A DNA stretch of 64,000 bases from RGIG9115 sp045649825. Lineage in GTDB: Bacteria > Bacillota > Clostridia > UBA1381. Each line of letters starts with the position of its first letter. Position 1 is the stretch's first letter. Shown piece after piece: positions 52,777 to 62,221 of this stretch. Position numbers and translations under genes: made by a program. Below the pieces are notes generated by a model. It ran no database searches. It saw only the letters and a program-made list of their open reading frames with translations, and had not been told where the DNA came from. The stretch is taken from the NCBI GenBank assembly GCA_045649825.1, contig JAZRQO010000019.1:1-64000 (forward strand), in the 5' to 3' direction.

Positions 52777-54051
52777 TCATACGATTCGTTTAACATCTAT
52801 TCGAGATACTATTAAATCCCGCCCGAATTCGTCTTCAACACTCAAAGTTTTATATATCCAATCAATATCAGATTTGATTTCTGCTTTGTCCTTTCGGGAT
52901 AAAACAATCTCACACATACGCTGGTTTACATCACCACTCGCTTTTATACTATCACCCACAAATTTTCTTTGTGTCATAAACACAAACCCCGGATGGGTTG
53001 CTATTTCCTGAAATCCTTTAATTGACGAAATTTTACCGTTGCCAAGTGATATAAATAATTGAGCACAAAAATTATTGTTTAGTAAATATAAATCACTCAA
53101 TGTTTCTTTTTTAACAGCAAAATTGCCTTCAAGTGCAAAATATATAATTTCTTTCATAAAATCAACATTAAACATATCCGCTAAAAAATATTCATATTCG
53201 GCTCCGGGAAATCGTAACCCTTGGTCATAAAACCTTACTGTATTGCCGTCAACAAAACCCTGCAGAAAGATCGGGCCGTTGACTATTCCCGTTTCTTTTA
53301 TACATCTGCAAACACTATCATTAACGTGTTCCATATACATTTGTGTATAAAAAGATGGCGATACATAACACATAGCCTGTTTTTGAAGACCATCTTTCTC
53401 TGATCCGACGTATCCATCACCGGTACGTATGAGAATCGGTTCTCCGTCTACAACAAAATAGGTTGCAGTAAAATCAGGGTAGCCATACATATATTTTTCA
53501 ACAATCACCTTGCCTGATGATGATTCAGTTTGTGCTTTAAGTATAGCTGTTTTCAAGTCAGCATAGTTATTACACACGCTCTGTCCTCTGGAGCCGCGGC
53601 TATCTGCCGGTTTTACAAATACAGGGTAATCAACATCGCCATTTTCAATTTCCTTCTCCGCATATTGTTGTATTACATCCACATTGTTATCAATGCACAT
53701 TTTTTTAAATGCGCACTTATCGGTAAGCTTATAAAACTGTTGTTCTGTACCGAAGCACGGAAATCCAAGTTTTTCGCATATTTGTTGATACGGTCGTTGT
53801 GCGATGTCATTGCAAAAATTCACTACTCCGTCAACTTGATTCTTAATACAATAATCCACAATACTTTGTACATCTAAAACATCCAAACATAGTGCCTCAT
53901 CGGCAATCATCTTTGCCGGTGACTTCTCAATAGGAAGCGAATCCGTAACAATAGTATAAATTCCTAATTGTTTTGAGGCTTTAACAACTTTTACATGTAC
54001 CACATTTCCGCATAACACAAGAAGCTTCTTGCCATTAAATTTATTGAACAC
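52777..54051 (-). CDS. ATP-grasp ligase, copy 2 of the polysaccharide locus
   Basis: 424 residues from a GTG with TTGGAGG five bases upstream; a TTG at 54063 overlaps that site and is less likely. It parallels copy 1 from end to end (LCGNVVHVKVVKASKQ, IVTDSLPIEKSPAKMIADEAL, DSRGSRGQSVC), so the pair is a tandem duplication with roughly half of the residues identical by eye. The ATP-grasp motifs are intact. The divergence in the C-terminal halves suggests different acceptor substrates. Confidence 0.75.
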   Translation of the reverse strand: MFNKFNGKKLLVLCGNVVHVKVVKASKQLGIYTIVTDSLPIEKSPAKMIADEALCLDVLDVQSIVDYCIKNQVDGVVNFCNDIAQRPYQQICEKLGFPCFGTEQQFYKLTDKCAFKKMCIDNNVDVIQQYAEKEIENGDVDYPVFVKPADSRGSRGQSVCNNYADLKTAILKAQTESSSGKVIVEKYMYGYPDFTATYFVVDGEPILIRTGDGYVGSEKDGLQKQAMCYVSPSFYTQMYMEHVNDSVCRCIKETGIVNGPIFLQGFVDGNTVRFYDQGLRFPGAEYEYFLADMFNVDFMKEIIYFALEGNFAVKKETLSDLYLLNNNFCAQLFISLGNGKISSIKGFQEIATHPGFVFMTQRKFVGDSIKASGDVNQRMCEIVLSRKDKAEIKSDIDWIYKTLSVEDEFGRDLIVSRIDVKRIV

Positions 54052-54066
54052 AAAAACCTCCAAATC

Positions 54067-55260
54067 TTAATCCCTGAAGAACAAATCTCTTGTATATACT
54101 TTCTCAATCACATCTTCTATTTCTTTATTAAATCTGTTTGCAATTATTACATCACATTTGTTTTTAAAATAATCAAGCTCGTGAGTTACTTCAGAACCAA
54201 AAAACTCTTCTGCATCAAGAGTGGGCTCGTAAACAATCACCTGTACTCCCTTGGCCTTTATGCGCTTCATAACACCCTGAATAGAACTCTGACGGAAATT
54301 GTCACTTCCCGATTTCATTGTAAGACGGTATACTCCGACAACAGGATTATTCTTTACACCAAATCCTGCCAAATGCAAAATTCTGTCTGCAACGTAGTCT
54401 TTTCTCGTTCTGTTAGCGTCAACAATAGCTCCGATAATATTATTTGGAACATTATTATAGTTTGCAAGGAGCTGTTTTGTATCCTTAGGCAAACAATAAC
54501 CACCGTAACCAAAGGACGGATTATTATAATGACTGCCTATTCTGGGGTCCAGTCCCACACCTTCAATAATAGACTTAGTATCAAGCCCACGCACCTCTGC
54601 ATATGTATCAAGCTCGTTGAAATATGAAACTCTGAGAGCTAGATATGTATTTGCAAAGAGCTTTACCGCTTCCGCTTCTGTTGAATTCATAACAAGGACA
54701 GGAATGTCTTCCTTTATTGCACCCTGAGAAAGCAGCTCTGCAAACTGCTGAGCTTTTGCTTTCAACTCTTCAACCGCACCAACAATAATTCGTGACGGAT
54801 ACAGATTATCATAAAGAGCACGTCCTTCACGCAAAAACTCAGGTGAAAACATAAGTTTATTGCAATCGAACTTCTTTCTCATATCATCTGTGAAGCCTAC
54901 GGGAACTGTTGATTTAATAACCATAATCGCTTCAGGATTAATTCTCATCACATTTTCAATTACGAACTCAACACTTGATGTGTCAAAATAATTCAACTGA
55001 GGATCATAATTTGTAGGTGTGGAGATGATTACAAAATCAGCACCTGCATATGCTTTTTCACTATCTGTTGTTGCCGTAAGATTAAGCTCCTTTGACGCAA
55101 GATACTCCTCTATCTCTGCGTCAACAATAGGTGACTTCTTATTGTTAATCATTTCAACCTTTTCCGGAACTATATCAACAGCCCAAACCTCATGATTCTG
55201 AGCAAGCAATATAGCATTTGAAAGTCCGACATATCCCGTTCCTGCAACTGCAATTTTCAT
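54067..55260 (-). CDS. ugd: UDP-glucose 6-dehydrogenase
   Basis: 397 residues. Oxidises UDP-glucose to UDP-glucuronate with NAD. NAD-binding AVAGTGYVGLSNA (residue 3 on), catalytic cysteine in NPSFGYGGYCLPKDTK (near 250), and the nucleotide-binding C-terminal domain. Start at ATG 55260 because GGAGGG lies eight bases before it and the preceding 29 residues are unconserved. It follows the epimerase gene at once and would supply uronic acid precursors for the polysaccharide. Confidence 0.93.
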   Translation of the reverse strand: MKIAVAGTGYVGLSNAILLAQNHEVWAVDIVPEKVEMINNKKSPIVDAEIEEYLASKELNLTATTDSEKAYAGADFVIISTPTNYDPQLNYFDTSSVEFVIENVMRINPEAIMVIKSTVPVGFTDDMRKKFDCNKLMFSPEFLREGRALYDNLYPSRIIVGAVEELKAKAQQFAELLSQGAIKEDIPVLVMNSTEAEAVKLFANTYLALRVSYFNELDTYAEVRGLDTKSIIEGVGLDPRIGSHYNNPSFGYGGYCLPKDTKQLLANYNNVPNNIIGAIVDANRTRKDYVADRILHLAGFGVKNNPVVGVYRLTMKSGSDNFRQSSIQGVMKRIKAKGVQVIVYEPTLDAEEFFGSEVTHELDYFKNKCDVIIANRFNKEIEDVIEKVYTRDLFFRD

Positions 55261-55261
55261 T

Positions 55262-56266
55262 TTATTTACCCTCCGTATAAAATTCTCTGTACCACTCTGC
55301 AAATTTTGATAGACCTTCTTCAAGGCTTGTATTCGGTTTGAAATCAAAATCCTTTATAAGGTCATCAACATCAGCATACGTTTGGTATACATCCCCCGGC
55401 TGCATAGGCAGCAGCTCTTTTTCTGCCTCTTTATCAATTATATTTTCTTTCATAAGGCACTTTTCAAGTGTTTCAACAAAATACAAAAGATTTTCCGGCT
55501 TGTTATTCCCAATATTATAAACCTTATATAAAGCACCGTCTTCATTTTCAACAGGTGGTTTGTTCATAACATTAATAACACCTGTAACAATATCATCTAT
55601 ATATGTAAAGTCACGCTTCATATCTCCAAAATTAAAAATCTGTATTTTTTCGCCCTTTACAAGCTTATTTGTAAAGCCAAAATATGCCATATCCGGTCTG
55701 CCGAATGGCCCATAAACCGTGAAAAATCTAAGACCTGTTGCCGGTATTTTATAAAGCTTTGAATAAGCATGAGCCATAAGCTCATTTGATTTTTTAGTAG
55801 CGGCATACAAAGAAACCGGATTGTCAACCTTATCCTCTGTTGAATATGGGATTTTCTTGTTTGTTCCGTAAACGGATGAGCTGGACGCATAAACAAGATG
55901 CTTTACGGGGTTGTTGCGACAAGCTTCTAAAATATTAAAAAATCCCACAAGGTTACTGCTTATATACGCCTCAGGATTAGTGATTGAATAACGTACCCCT
56001 GCCTGGGCTGCAAGATTTACAACTATTTCAGGCTTATAAATTTCAAAAAGCCCTTCCACCGCCTGTTTGTCTGCTAAATCACCTTTTATAAAAGTAAAGT
56101 TTTCATACTTTTCTAAAATTTCAAGTCTTGCATATTTAAGGCTTGTGTCATAATAATCATTTATGTTATCATATCCCACTACCATTTTTCCGCTTTCAAG
56201 AAGCCTCTTTGAAAGATGGAATCCGATAAACCCGGCAGCACCTGTTACTAAAATTGCATCACTCAT
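55262..56266 (-). CDS. UDP-glucuronate 4-epimerase-like
   Basis: 334 residues. SDR-type extended epimerase: TGAAGFIGFH (near 8), the YAATK catalytic tyrosine-lysine (near 157) and SSSVYGTNKK. The length and the motif GRPDMAYFGF with KLVKGE resemble UDP-glucuronate 4-epimerases of capsule loci, which make UDP-galacturonate. It stops two bases before the dehydrogenase start, so the product of one enzyme is the likely substrate of the other. Confidence 0.85.
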   Translation of the reverse strand: MSDAILVTGAAGFIGFHLSKRLLESGKMVVGYDNINDYYDTSLKYARLEILEKYENFTFIKGDLADKQAVEGLFEIYKPEIVVNLAAQAGVRYSITNPEAYISSNLVGFFNILEACRNNPVKHLVYASSSSVYGTNKKIPYSTEDKVDNPVSLYAATKKSNELMAHAYSKLYKIPATGLRFFTVYGPFGRPDMAYFGFTNKLVKGEKIQIFNFGDMKRDFTYIDDIVTGVINVMNKPPVENEDGALYKVYNIGNNKPENLLYFVETLEKCLMKENIIDKEAEKELLPMQPGDVYQTYADVDDLIKDFDFKPNTSLEEGLSKFAEWYREFYTEGK

Positions 56267-56275
56267 AAAACTCTC

Positions 56276-57466
56276 CTATTCTATCATTCCTAAATCCTGC
56301 ATAAGCTTCATTCTCTCTGCAAATTCTTCATTCATCTGTTTAGAAACAGTAGTCTTTCGCCGTTTAAACACCACATCAAACAACCTATTAATCCATGCAA
56401 TCGGCATAAGAATGGTGTGTTTTGCATACTTATACCCAAGAACTTCAACAAGAATTTTTTTGCCCGGAAAAAGTCTGCTCTTCAGTCCTCTATCATCCTT
56501 GGTCATCATAAATAACTTAAACCCGTACTTTGACATACTTGTTCTTTTTTTACAATAGTTTGCATAAAAATTCTTACGGCTATTTGTTGAGAAGCCGAAA
56601 ATTCCACCTATTTCAGTATCCAACAATATTCTTTCTGCAAGTTCTTCATTCTTTATTTCATACTCAAAATCAAAATACTTAGCACCAATGGTTTTTACTG
56701 TGTCAATCAGTTTGTCATACTTAAGGTTTTTTAACAATTTATCATATGCATTCAAGTCAAGACTGTCTTTATATTTTTCTATATACAGAAGTAAATCCAT
56801 CATCTGACGGACTCCCCCGCCACTATTGACAAGATGTTTTATATAATGGGCGGTCAAATACATAAGACCGTCATTAAGTCCAAGAACATTATATTTATAT
56901 CCGTCAATTTCTAACTTGGTCCATGGTTCGTTATACATTTTTAAACCGTTAAAAAGGATTTTTGTGGTGGGATGGCTATATAGCATAACGTGAGCCTCTA
57001 AAAGCCCGCCACGCTTATGGTATGCCTTCAAATGGTGGTCGTTTTTTTCTCTCAGTTCTACAACATAGTCATTATCCTTCAAAAAAGTCACAAGACGTTT
57101 TTCGTCTTTTGGGTCAATCAAAATATCTGTATCACCGGATATTCTGCACTCAGGTTGTGCATAAAGATGACTTATTGCAGCACCTTTTAAAAGACAACAT
57201 TTTATTCCAGCTTCTTCGAGCTTTCTGATAACGCCTAAAGTATATTCTTTTTGTGCTATACCTTTTGATATCATAGAAAGACATTCCAACTGGTATTTAC
57301 TCACATCCGTCACCTTTTCAAGTTCAGGATAAACCATAGGCCATATTCCCTGTTCCAAAGAATATTCGCGAATAGGCTTGACATCAAATTCTCCATTATA
57401 CTGCACTGTATTGCCAATTGCATTAGCACCGAACAAATATAGCATATTTTCAAAATCATGAGTCAT
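56276..57466 (-). CDS. Nucleotidyltransferase-fold protein (NTP_transf_5 type)
   Basis: 396 residues. The central segment has the split motif KGAAISHLYAQPECRISGDTD with an Asp-x-Asp (GDTDILID) near residue 113, which fits the pol-beta-like nucleotidyltransferase family found in capsule loci. The C-terminal 180 residues are helical. GGTGA precedes the ATG. Its substrate is unknown; attachment of nucleotides or transfer to a sugar or lipid carrier is plausible. Confidence 0.75.
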   Translation of the reverse strand: MTHDFENMLYLFGANAIGNTVQYNGEFDVKPIREYSLEQGIWPMVYPELEKVTDVSKYQLECLSMISKGIAQKEYTLGVIRKLEEAGIKCCLLKGAAISHLYAQPECRISGDTDILIDPKDEKRLVTFLKDNDYVVELREKNDHHLKAYHKRGGLLEAHVMLYSHPTTKILFNGLKMYNEPWTKLEIDGYKYNVLGLNDGLMYLTAHYIKHLVNSGGGVRQMMDLLLYIEKYKDSLDLNAYDKLLKNLKYDKLIDTVKTIGAKYFDFEYEIKNEELAERILLDTEIGGIFGFSTNSRKNFYANYCKKRTSMSKYGFKLFMMTKDDRGLKSRLFPGKKILVEVLGYKYAKHTILMPIAWINRLFDVVFKRRKTTVSKQMNEEFAERMKLMQDLGMIE

Positions 57467-57489
57467 AAAATCACCAATTCAAATCAAAG

Positions 57490-58023
57490 TTAATTCTTCA
57501 AGTTTTCAAAATACTTCCTCTTTTCTTTTTGAGAAAGACCTGCGGTTTCATAAAAAACACATTTTTCTATCCCTTTGTTATAATATGTATCAATATCACT
57601 TATAACTTTTGCGGGGATACCAACAGCTACGGAGTTTGAAGGGATGTCTTTCGTTACAATAGCATTTGCACCTATAATCACATTGTCTCCTATTGTTACT
57701 CCGGGCATTACAAATGCTCCGTATCCAATATAAACGTTATTGCCTATTTTTATAGGTGCTATCTTGTCCATCTTTTTACCATTAAAATAATTAAGATTAT
57801 TCAAAACCAAAACTCCGCCATCATGAGTTATCAAATGAATATTGGTAGCAAACAAACAATTATCTCCCACTTCTATCAAATACGGTTCTGTGCCAAAGGC
57901 ATTAACTGTACAATTAAGCCGTGTACCCTTCCCTATCTTTGCTCCACATTTGCGCAAAAACTTATTTCTGCTTTCCCAATTTCTATTAGCGAGTTTCATT
58001 CTGATAAATCGAATAATATTCAT
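57490..58023 (-). CDS. Hexapeptide-repeat acetyltransferase
   Basis: 177 residues. Left-handed beta-helix repeats such as IGNNVYIGYGAFVMPGVTIG, then GDNVIIGANAIVTKDIPSNS. The catalytic histidine would be in LITHDG (near 72). It probably O- or N-acetylates a sugar of the polymer. AAGGAG lies ten bases before the ATG. Its position after RfbB hints at acetylation of a dTDP-linked amino sugar. Confidence 0.88.
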   Translation of the reverse strand: MNIIRFIRMKLANRNWESRNKFLRKCGAKIGKGTRLNCTVNAFGTEPYLIEVGDNCLFATNIHLITHDGGVLVLNNLNYFNGKKMDKIAPIKIGNNVYIGYGAFVMPGVTIGDNVIIGANAIVTKDIPSNSVAVGIPAKVISDIDTYYNKGIEKCVFYETAGLSQKEKRKYFENLKN

Positions 58024-58073
58024 TTAGTTAAATCTCCTTAATTTTAAACCATATTTAAACCTCATGCTTTGAT

Positions 58074-59093
58074 TTAACGTTCGCCATACATCTTGTTGTA
58101 ATATTCCTGATATTCACCACTGATTATTCTTTCCCACCAGGGCTTATTATCAAGATACCATTTTATTGTCAGCTTTATTCCATCGTCAAATTTTGTAGCA
58201 GGAAGCCAGCCAAGTTCGTTATGTATCTTTGTAGGATCAATAGCATAACGCATATCGTGACCTTTTCTATCGGTAACATATGTAATAAGGCTTTCAGGCT
58301 TATTAAGCTCCTTTAATATCAACTTTACAACATCAATATTAGCCTTTTCATTGTGTCCACCAATGTTATAAACCTCACCCACTCTTCCATTATGGATTAC
58401 AAGGTCGATTGCCGAACAGTGGTCTTCTACATAAAGCCAATCACGAATATTAAGACCTTCTCCGTAAACCGGCAAAGGCTTTTCTGCAAGAGCATTCGCA
58501 ATCATAAGAGGAATAAGCTTTTCAGGGAAATGGTAAGGCCCGTAGTTATTTGAACATCTTGAAATTGTAACAGGAAGCCCAAAGGTTCTTGCATATGCAA
58601 GAACAAGCAAATCCGCTGAAGCCTTTGATGCAGAATAAGGGCTTGATGTGTGTATTGGTGTTGTTTCGGTAAAGAATAAATCAGGTCTGTCAAGAGGCAA
58701 GTCACCATAAACTTCATCCGTTGAAACCTGATGGTATCTGTCTACACCAAATTCTCGTGATGCATCCATAAGCACCTGAGTACCGAGAATGTTTGTTCTG
58801 AGGAATATACCGGGGTCTTCAATGCTCCTATCTACATGGCTTTCTGCCGCAAAGTTAACAACAATATTGAATTTTTCTTCTTCAAAAAGCTCAAATACCG
58901 ATTTTCTGTCGGTTATATCACCCTTTACAAACTTAAAGTTCGGATTTTTCATTGCATTTTCAAGGGTTTCAAGATTTCCCGCGTATGTAAGTGCATCAAG
59001 GCACACAATTTTATAGTCAGGATATTTATTAAGCATAAAGTAAACAAAGTTACTGCCAATAAATCCTGCACCGCCTGTTACAAGTATTTTCAT
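58074..59093 (-). CDS. rfbB: dTDP-glucose 4,6-dehydratase
   Basis: 339 residues. Second step of dTDP-sugar synthesis: dTDP-glucose to 4-keto-6-deoxy product. Glycine motif TGGAGFIGSNF (near 7), VDRSIEDPGIF, YSASKASADLL (Tyr and Lys, near 159) and SNNYGPYHFPEKLIPL. It is coupled to rfbA, whose end overlaps its ribosome binding site. Confidence 0.95.
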   Translation of the reverse strand: MKILVTGGAGFIGSNFVYFMLNKYPDYKIVCLDALTYAGNLETLENAMKNPNFKFVKGDITDRKSVFELFEEEKFNIVVNFAAESHVDRSIEDPGIFLRTNILGTQVLMDASREFGVDRYHQVSTDEVYGDLPLDRPDLFFTETTPIHTSSPYSASKASADLLVLAYARTFGLPVTISRCSNNYGPYHFPEKLIPLMIANALAEKPLPVYGEGLNIRDWLYVEDHCSAIDLVIHNGRVGEVYNIGGHNEKANIDVVKLILKELNKPESLITYVTDRKGHDMRYAIDPTKIHNELGWLPATKFDDGIKLTIKWYLDNKPWWERIISGEYQEYYNKMYGER

Positions 59094-59963
59094 TTAATTT
59101 TCCTCCGCCATGGACAAAATATATTGTCCGTAATCTGTCATTTTAAGTTCCTCACCGATAGCCTTCAATTGCTCCGTCGTTATAAATCCTCTACGCCATG
59201 CAATTTCTTCAATACAGGATATGTACATTCCCTGAACAGTTTGCACTGTTTGTACAAACTGACTTGCCTGAAGCATTCCCGAAGGAGATCCTGTATCAAG
59301 CCATGCCATACCTCTGTCGAAAAGCTTTACCTTAAGCTCGCCCATTTCGAGATATGCGTTGTTTACCGCAGTAATTTCTATTTCTCCTCTTGCAGAGGGT
59401 TTAACATTCTTTGCAATTTCAACAACTCTGTTGTCGTAGAAATAAAGCCCGGGAACTGCGTACTTTGATTTCGGATTCTGTGGTTTTTCTTCAATGGAAA
59501 CCACATTATTGTCCTTATCAAACTCAACAACACCAAATGCTCTCGGGTCGCTCACAGGATAACCAAAGATTGTTGCACCATTGTTATTGTCTATAGCATC
59601 TTTCAAAGTTCTTGTGAAGCTTCTGCCATAAAAAACATTATCACCAAGAACAAGGCACACACTGTCATTCCCAATAAACTCTTCACCAAGAATAAATGCA
59701 TCAGCAAGACCTCTTGGACTATCCTGAACTTTATATGTAAGGGATATTCCCATACGTTGTCCGTCACCTAACAGCTTTTTGTATACAGGTGTATCCTCAG
59801 GTGTAGAAATAATTAAAATGTCTTTAATACCTGCAAGTAAAAGTGTTGATAAAGGATAATAGATAAGGGGTTTATCGTAAATAGGCAGAAGCTGCTTTGA
59901 AACTGCTTTTGTCATAGGATAAAGCCTTGTACCTTTACCACCTGCTAAAATAATACCTTTCAT
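59094..59963 (-). CDS. rfbA: Glucose-1-phosphate thymidylyltransferase
   Basis: 289 residues. First step of dTDP-sugar synthesis: makes dTDP-glucose from dTTP and glucose-1-phosphate. Signature GGKGTRLYPMTKAVSKQLLPIYDKP (starting near 8; split here for length), VLGDNVFYG and SIEEKPQNPKS. The length is typical. It and rfbB feed the aminotransferase at 62222. Confidence 0.96.
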   Translation of the reverse strand: MKGIILAGGKGTRLYPMTKAVSKQLLPIYDKPLIYYPLSTLLLAGIKDILIISTPEDTPVYKKLLGDGQRMGISLTYKVQDSPRGLADAFILGEEFIGNDSVCLVLGDNVFYGRSFTRTLKDAIDNNNGATIFGYPVSDPRAFGVVEFDKDNNVVSIEEKPQNPKSKYAVPGLYFYDNRVVEIAKNVKPSARGEIEITAVNNAYLEMGELKVKLFDRGMAWLDTGSPSGMLQASQFVQTVQTVQGMYISCIEEIAWRRGFITTEQLKAIGEELKMTDYGQYILSMAEEN

Positions 59964-59984
59964 AATTCCACACCTTTTTCCTCT

Positions 59985-61046
59985 CTATTTCAAATATTTA
60001 TCTATTTTCTTAAACAACGGCTTTTCTATAAACTTAATTCTTAACATATCAATTAATGTACATACAATATATATCAGTATAACCGCCCCAATTGCATGTA
60101 AAACCAAAAATCCAGAATTATAAAAATTGGTGTTTTTCAAAAAATCACCCCACAACCAAGTCCGCATAGAATCATTTGCAGCATGTATAAGCAACACCCC
60201 AAAAGTAGAAGCGGCTATTTTGTTTATCAATTTACTTTGAGGCATATTAAGATTTTTAAAAACCATAAAAGCGCTAATAGAAGTAAATAAAGCCAAAATC
60301 TTATTAGAATCAGCAACAAAGAAATAGTGTATGATTTTTATCCCAATTCGTTTTTCCACTATAGCACCCACTACAACACTTAAAATTGATGCAAGTAAAC
60401 ACAAGATCATAGACAAAGTCCACAATTTGTTATTTTCTGTGTGCTTATCCGGATAAATTCTCAAATATGCAGCAATCAAGTATATAATCATAAACCAACT
60501 TACATAACTGAACTTAGGTGCTGCTATTGCCAGCGAAGGCAATACTGTATGAATACCCAAACACAGAGCGATAAGCAATAAGTGCATTTTTTTGTTCATA
60601 TTGTTTGTTAAAATATTAAGAAACGGTATAAACAAATAAAACGCCAAAAATGAAGAAGTGAATCCGGTACTTATGCTTGTAAAACCGGTTATAGCTTTAA
60701 AAAATCCTATTATGCCGAAATCAATATATCCACTCAACACGAACACTATATAAAACACAATACGGTAGAATAAAACCTCAAGCAACAGTTTTAAATATCT
60801 GCGCACCGTCAAGGTACTCTTACACATAAAATATCCGGTTATCATAACAAAACAATTAATACCGGTTTTACCGCCCCAACCAAATAGTAGCAAGAATATA
60901 TTGTTAAAACTTAATGTGGCATCCTGATTTATTAGCACTTCCAATCCGGAGTTTACGACATAATGATGTGCTACAATAACCAGCATTGTTATTATTCTGA
61001 AAAGTTCTAAGTTGGAGTTTCTTTCTTTTACCTGAGGTTCTCTCAT
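59985..61046 (-). CDS. Acyltransferase-3 family membrane protein, copy 1
   Basis: 353 residues with about ten membrane spans. The N-terminal NLELFRIITMLVIVAHH gives the conserved histidine of the acyltransferase-3 family near residue 27; a hydrophobic core follows. These proteins O-acylate surface sugars or lipids. The GGGCGG site precedes the ATG. A related gene is directly upstream. Confidence 0.85.
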   Translation of the reverse strand: MREPQVKERNSNLELFRIITMLVIVAHHYVVNSGLEVLINQDATLSFNNIFLLLFGWGGKTGINCFVMITGYFMCKSTLTVRRYLKLLLEVLFYRIVFYIVFVLSGYIDFGIIGFFKAITGFTSISTGFTSSFLAFYLFIPFLNILTNNMNKKMHLLLIALCLGIHTVLPSLAIAAPKFSYVSWFMIIYLIAAYLRIYPDKHTENNKLWTLSMILCLLASILSVVVGAIVEKRIGIKIIHYFFVADSNKILALFTSISAFMVFKNLNMPQSKLINKIAASTFGVLLIHAANDSMRTWLWGDFLKNTNFYNSGFLVLHAIGAVILIYIVCTLIDMLRIKFIEKPLFKKIDKYLK

Positions 61047-61061
61047 AAATACCGCCCTTTC

Positions 61062-62138
61062 TTACTCACTCTTCTCTGTGTCGGGTACTATTACTTTGTC
61101 TACTCGTTTAAAAAGCCTACCCAACACTAACGTATATGCCTTATATGCAATATATGACATTATATATATCAAAATTGCACAGATTACCATATGCAAAACC
61201 ATAACATAAAAAGGTTGATTTACAAAAAATTTTATTTTTATAAACGGCAAGAAATATCCATGTATCAAAAAACAGACAAATGATGCTTTTGCAAGCTCGT
61301 TTATAATATTGCTTTCAAATTTGATTTTTTCAAAACAAGCAAATAAACACACAGTAAGCAATATAACAAGCGGATTATGATACACCCAAGCACTTCTAAG
61401 CCCGTTCATATACATAAACTCATTTGCTATACTCCACAACAAAATAACAAAAACACACCCCAAAGAACACAACGCTACATTATTTGTTTTACCAAGCCAC
61501 TTCGGAATCCCCTCAAATCTCAAGTATGCACCAAGACTATATATAAGTGAAAAATTTATTATATTAAAACCCTGTGAATTCCCCCAAGCACTAATAGTGC
61601 TTAATCCAAACCATTCCTTTGAGAGAAGTTCTCCGGACAAATCATGAAAGGTTGGCCATATCGAGAATAAAACCAATATGGTAACAATAAATTTTTTGCG
61701 TCCTGTAGATGAAAGTTTTTCAAATAATATATTTATGTAAGGTGATGTAAAATATAAAGCCATATATAAGATAACATAATAGCTGTTGGGAATAAGTTTT
61801 ATTAAAACAGATTTTATTGCAAAATCTTCTCTTCCCAACACCACAGCAGCAAAATAATACAAAAACCTGAACACTATAACTTGCAAAACCAACTCAAGTA
61901 TCTTTCCTATCGATCTTTTATTTGTTTTAGCAAGGAAATATCCAGAAATAAGCACAAAAATATCAACTGCACATATACAAATACTCTCAGCCAAAAAAAG
62001 TATTAACTTATTTAAACTTCCACTTTCCACATAATCAAAAGCTTTTCCGCTATTATAATGCAATATTATCACACCAACAGCTGCGAAAATTCTTAAAAGC
62101 TCAATGCCCGATCTACGATTACTCTTAATATTTGTCAT
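61062..62138 (-). CDS. Acyltransferase-3 family membrane protein, copy 2
   Basis: 358 residues, about ten membrane spans. IELLRIFAAVGVIILHY places the family's conserved histidine near residue 28. It resembles copy 1 only at the family level. Both probably decorate the same polysaccharide or lipid intermediate. AAGGGT lies upstream of the ATG. Confidence 0.85.
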   Translation of the reverse strand: MTNIKSNRRSGIELLRIFAAVGVIILHYNSGKAFDYVESGSLNKLILFLAESICICAVDIFVLISGYFLAKTNKRSIGKILELVLQVIVFRFLYYFAAVVLGREDFAIKSVLIKLIPNSYYVILYMALYFTSPYINILFEKLSSTGRKKFIVTILVLFSIWPTFHDLSGELLSKEWFGLSTISAWGNSQGFNIINFSLIYSLGAYLRFEGIPKWLGKTNNVALCSLGCVFVILLWSIANEFMYMNGLRSAWVYHNPLVILLTVCLFACFEKIKFESNIINELAKASFVCFLIHGYFLPFIKIKFFVNQPFYVMVLHMVICAILIYIMSYIAYKAYTLVLGRLFKRVDKVIVPDTEKSE

Positions 62139-62221
62139 ATCATTAATTACCCTTTTTATTTAATATAACATATGCTTAGAACTTAATAGATATAGGTAGC
62201 TATGTTGATAATGAACGCTAC

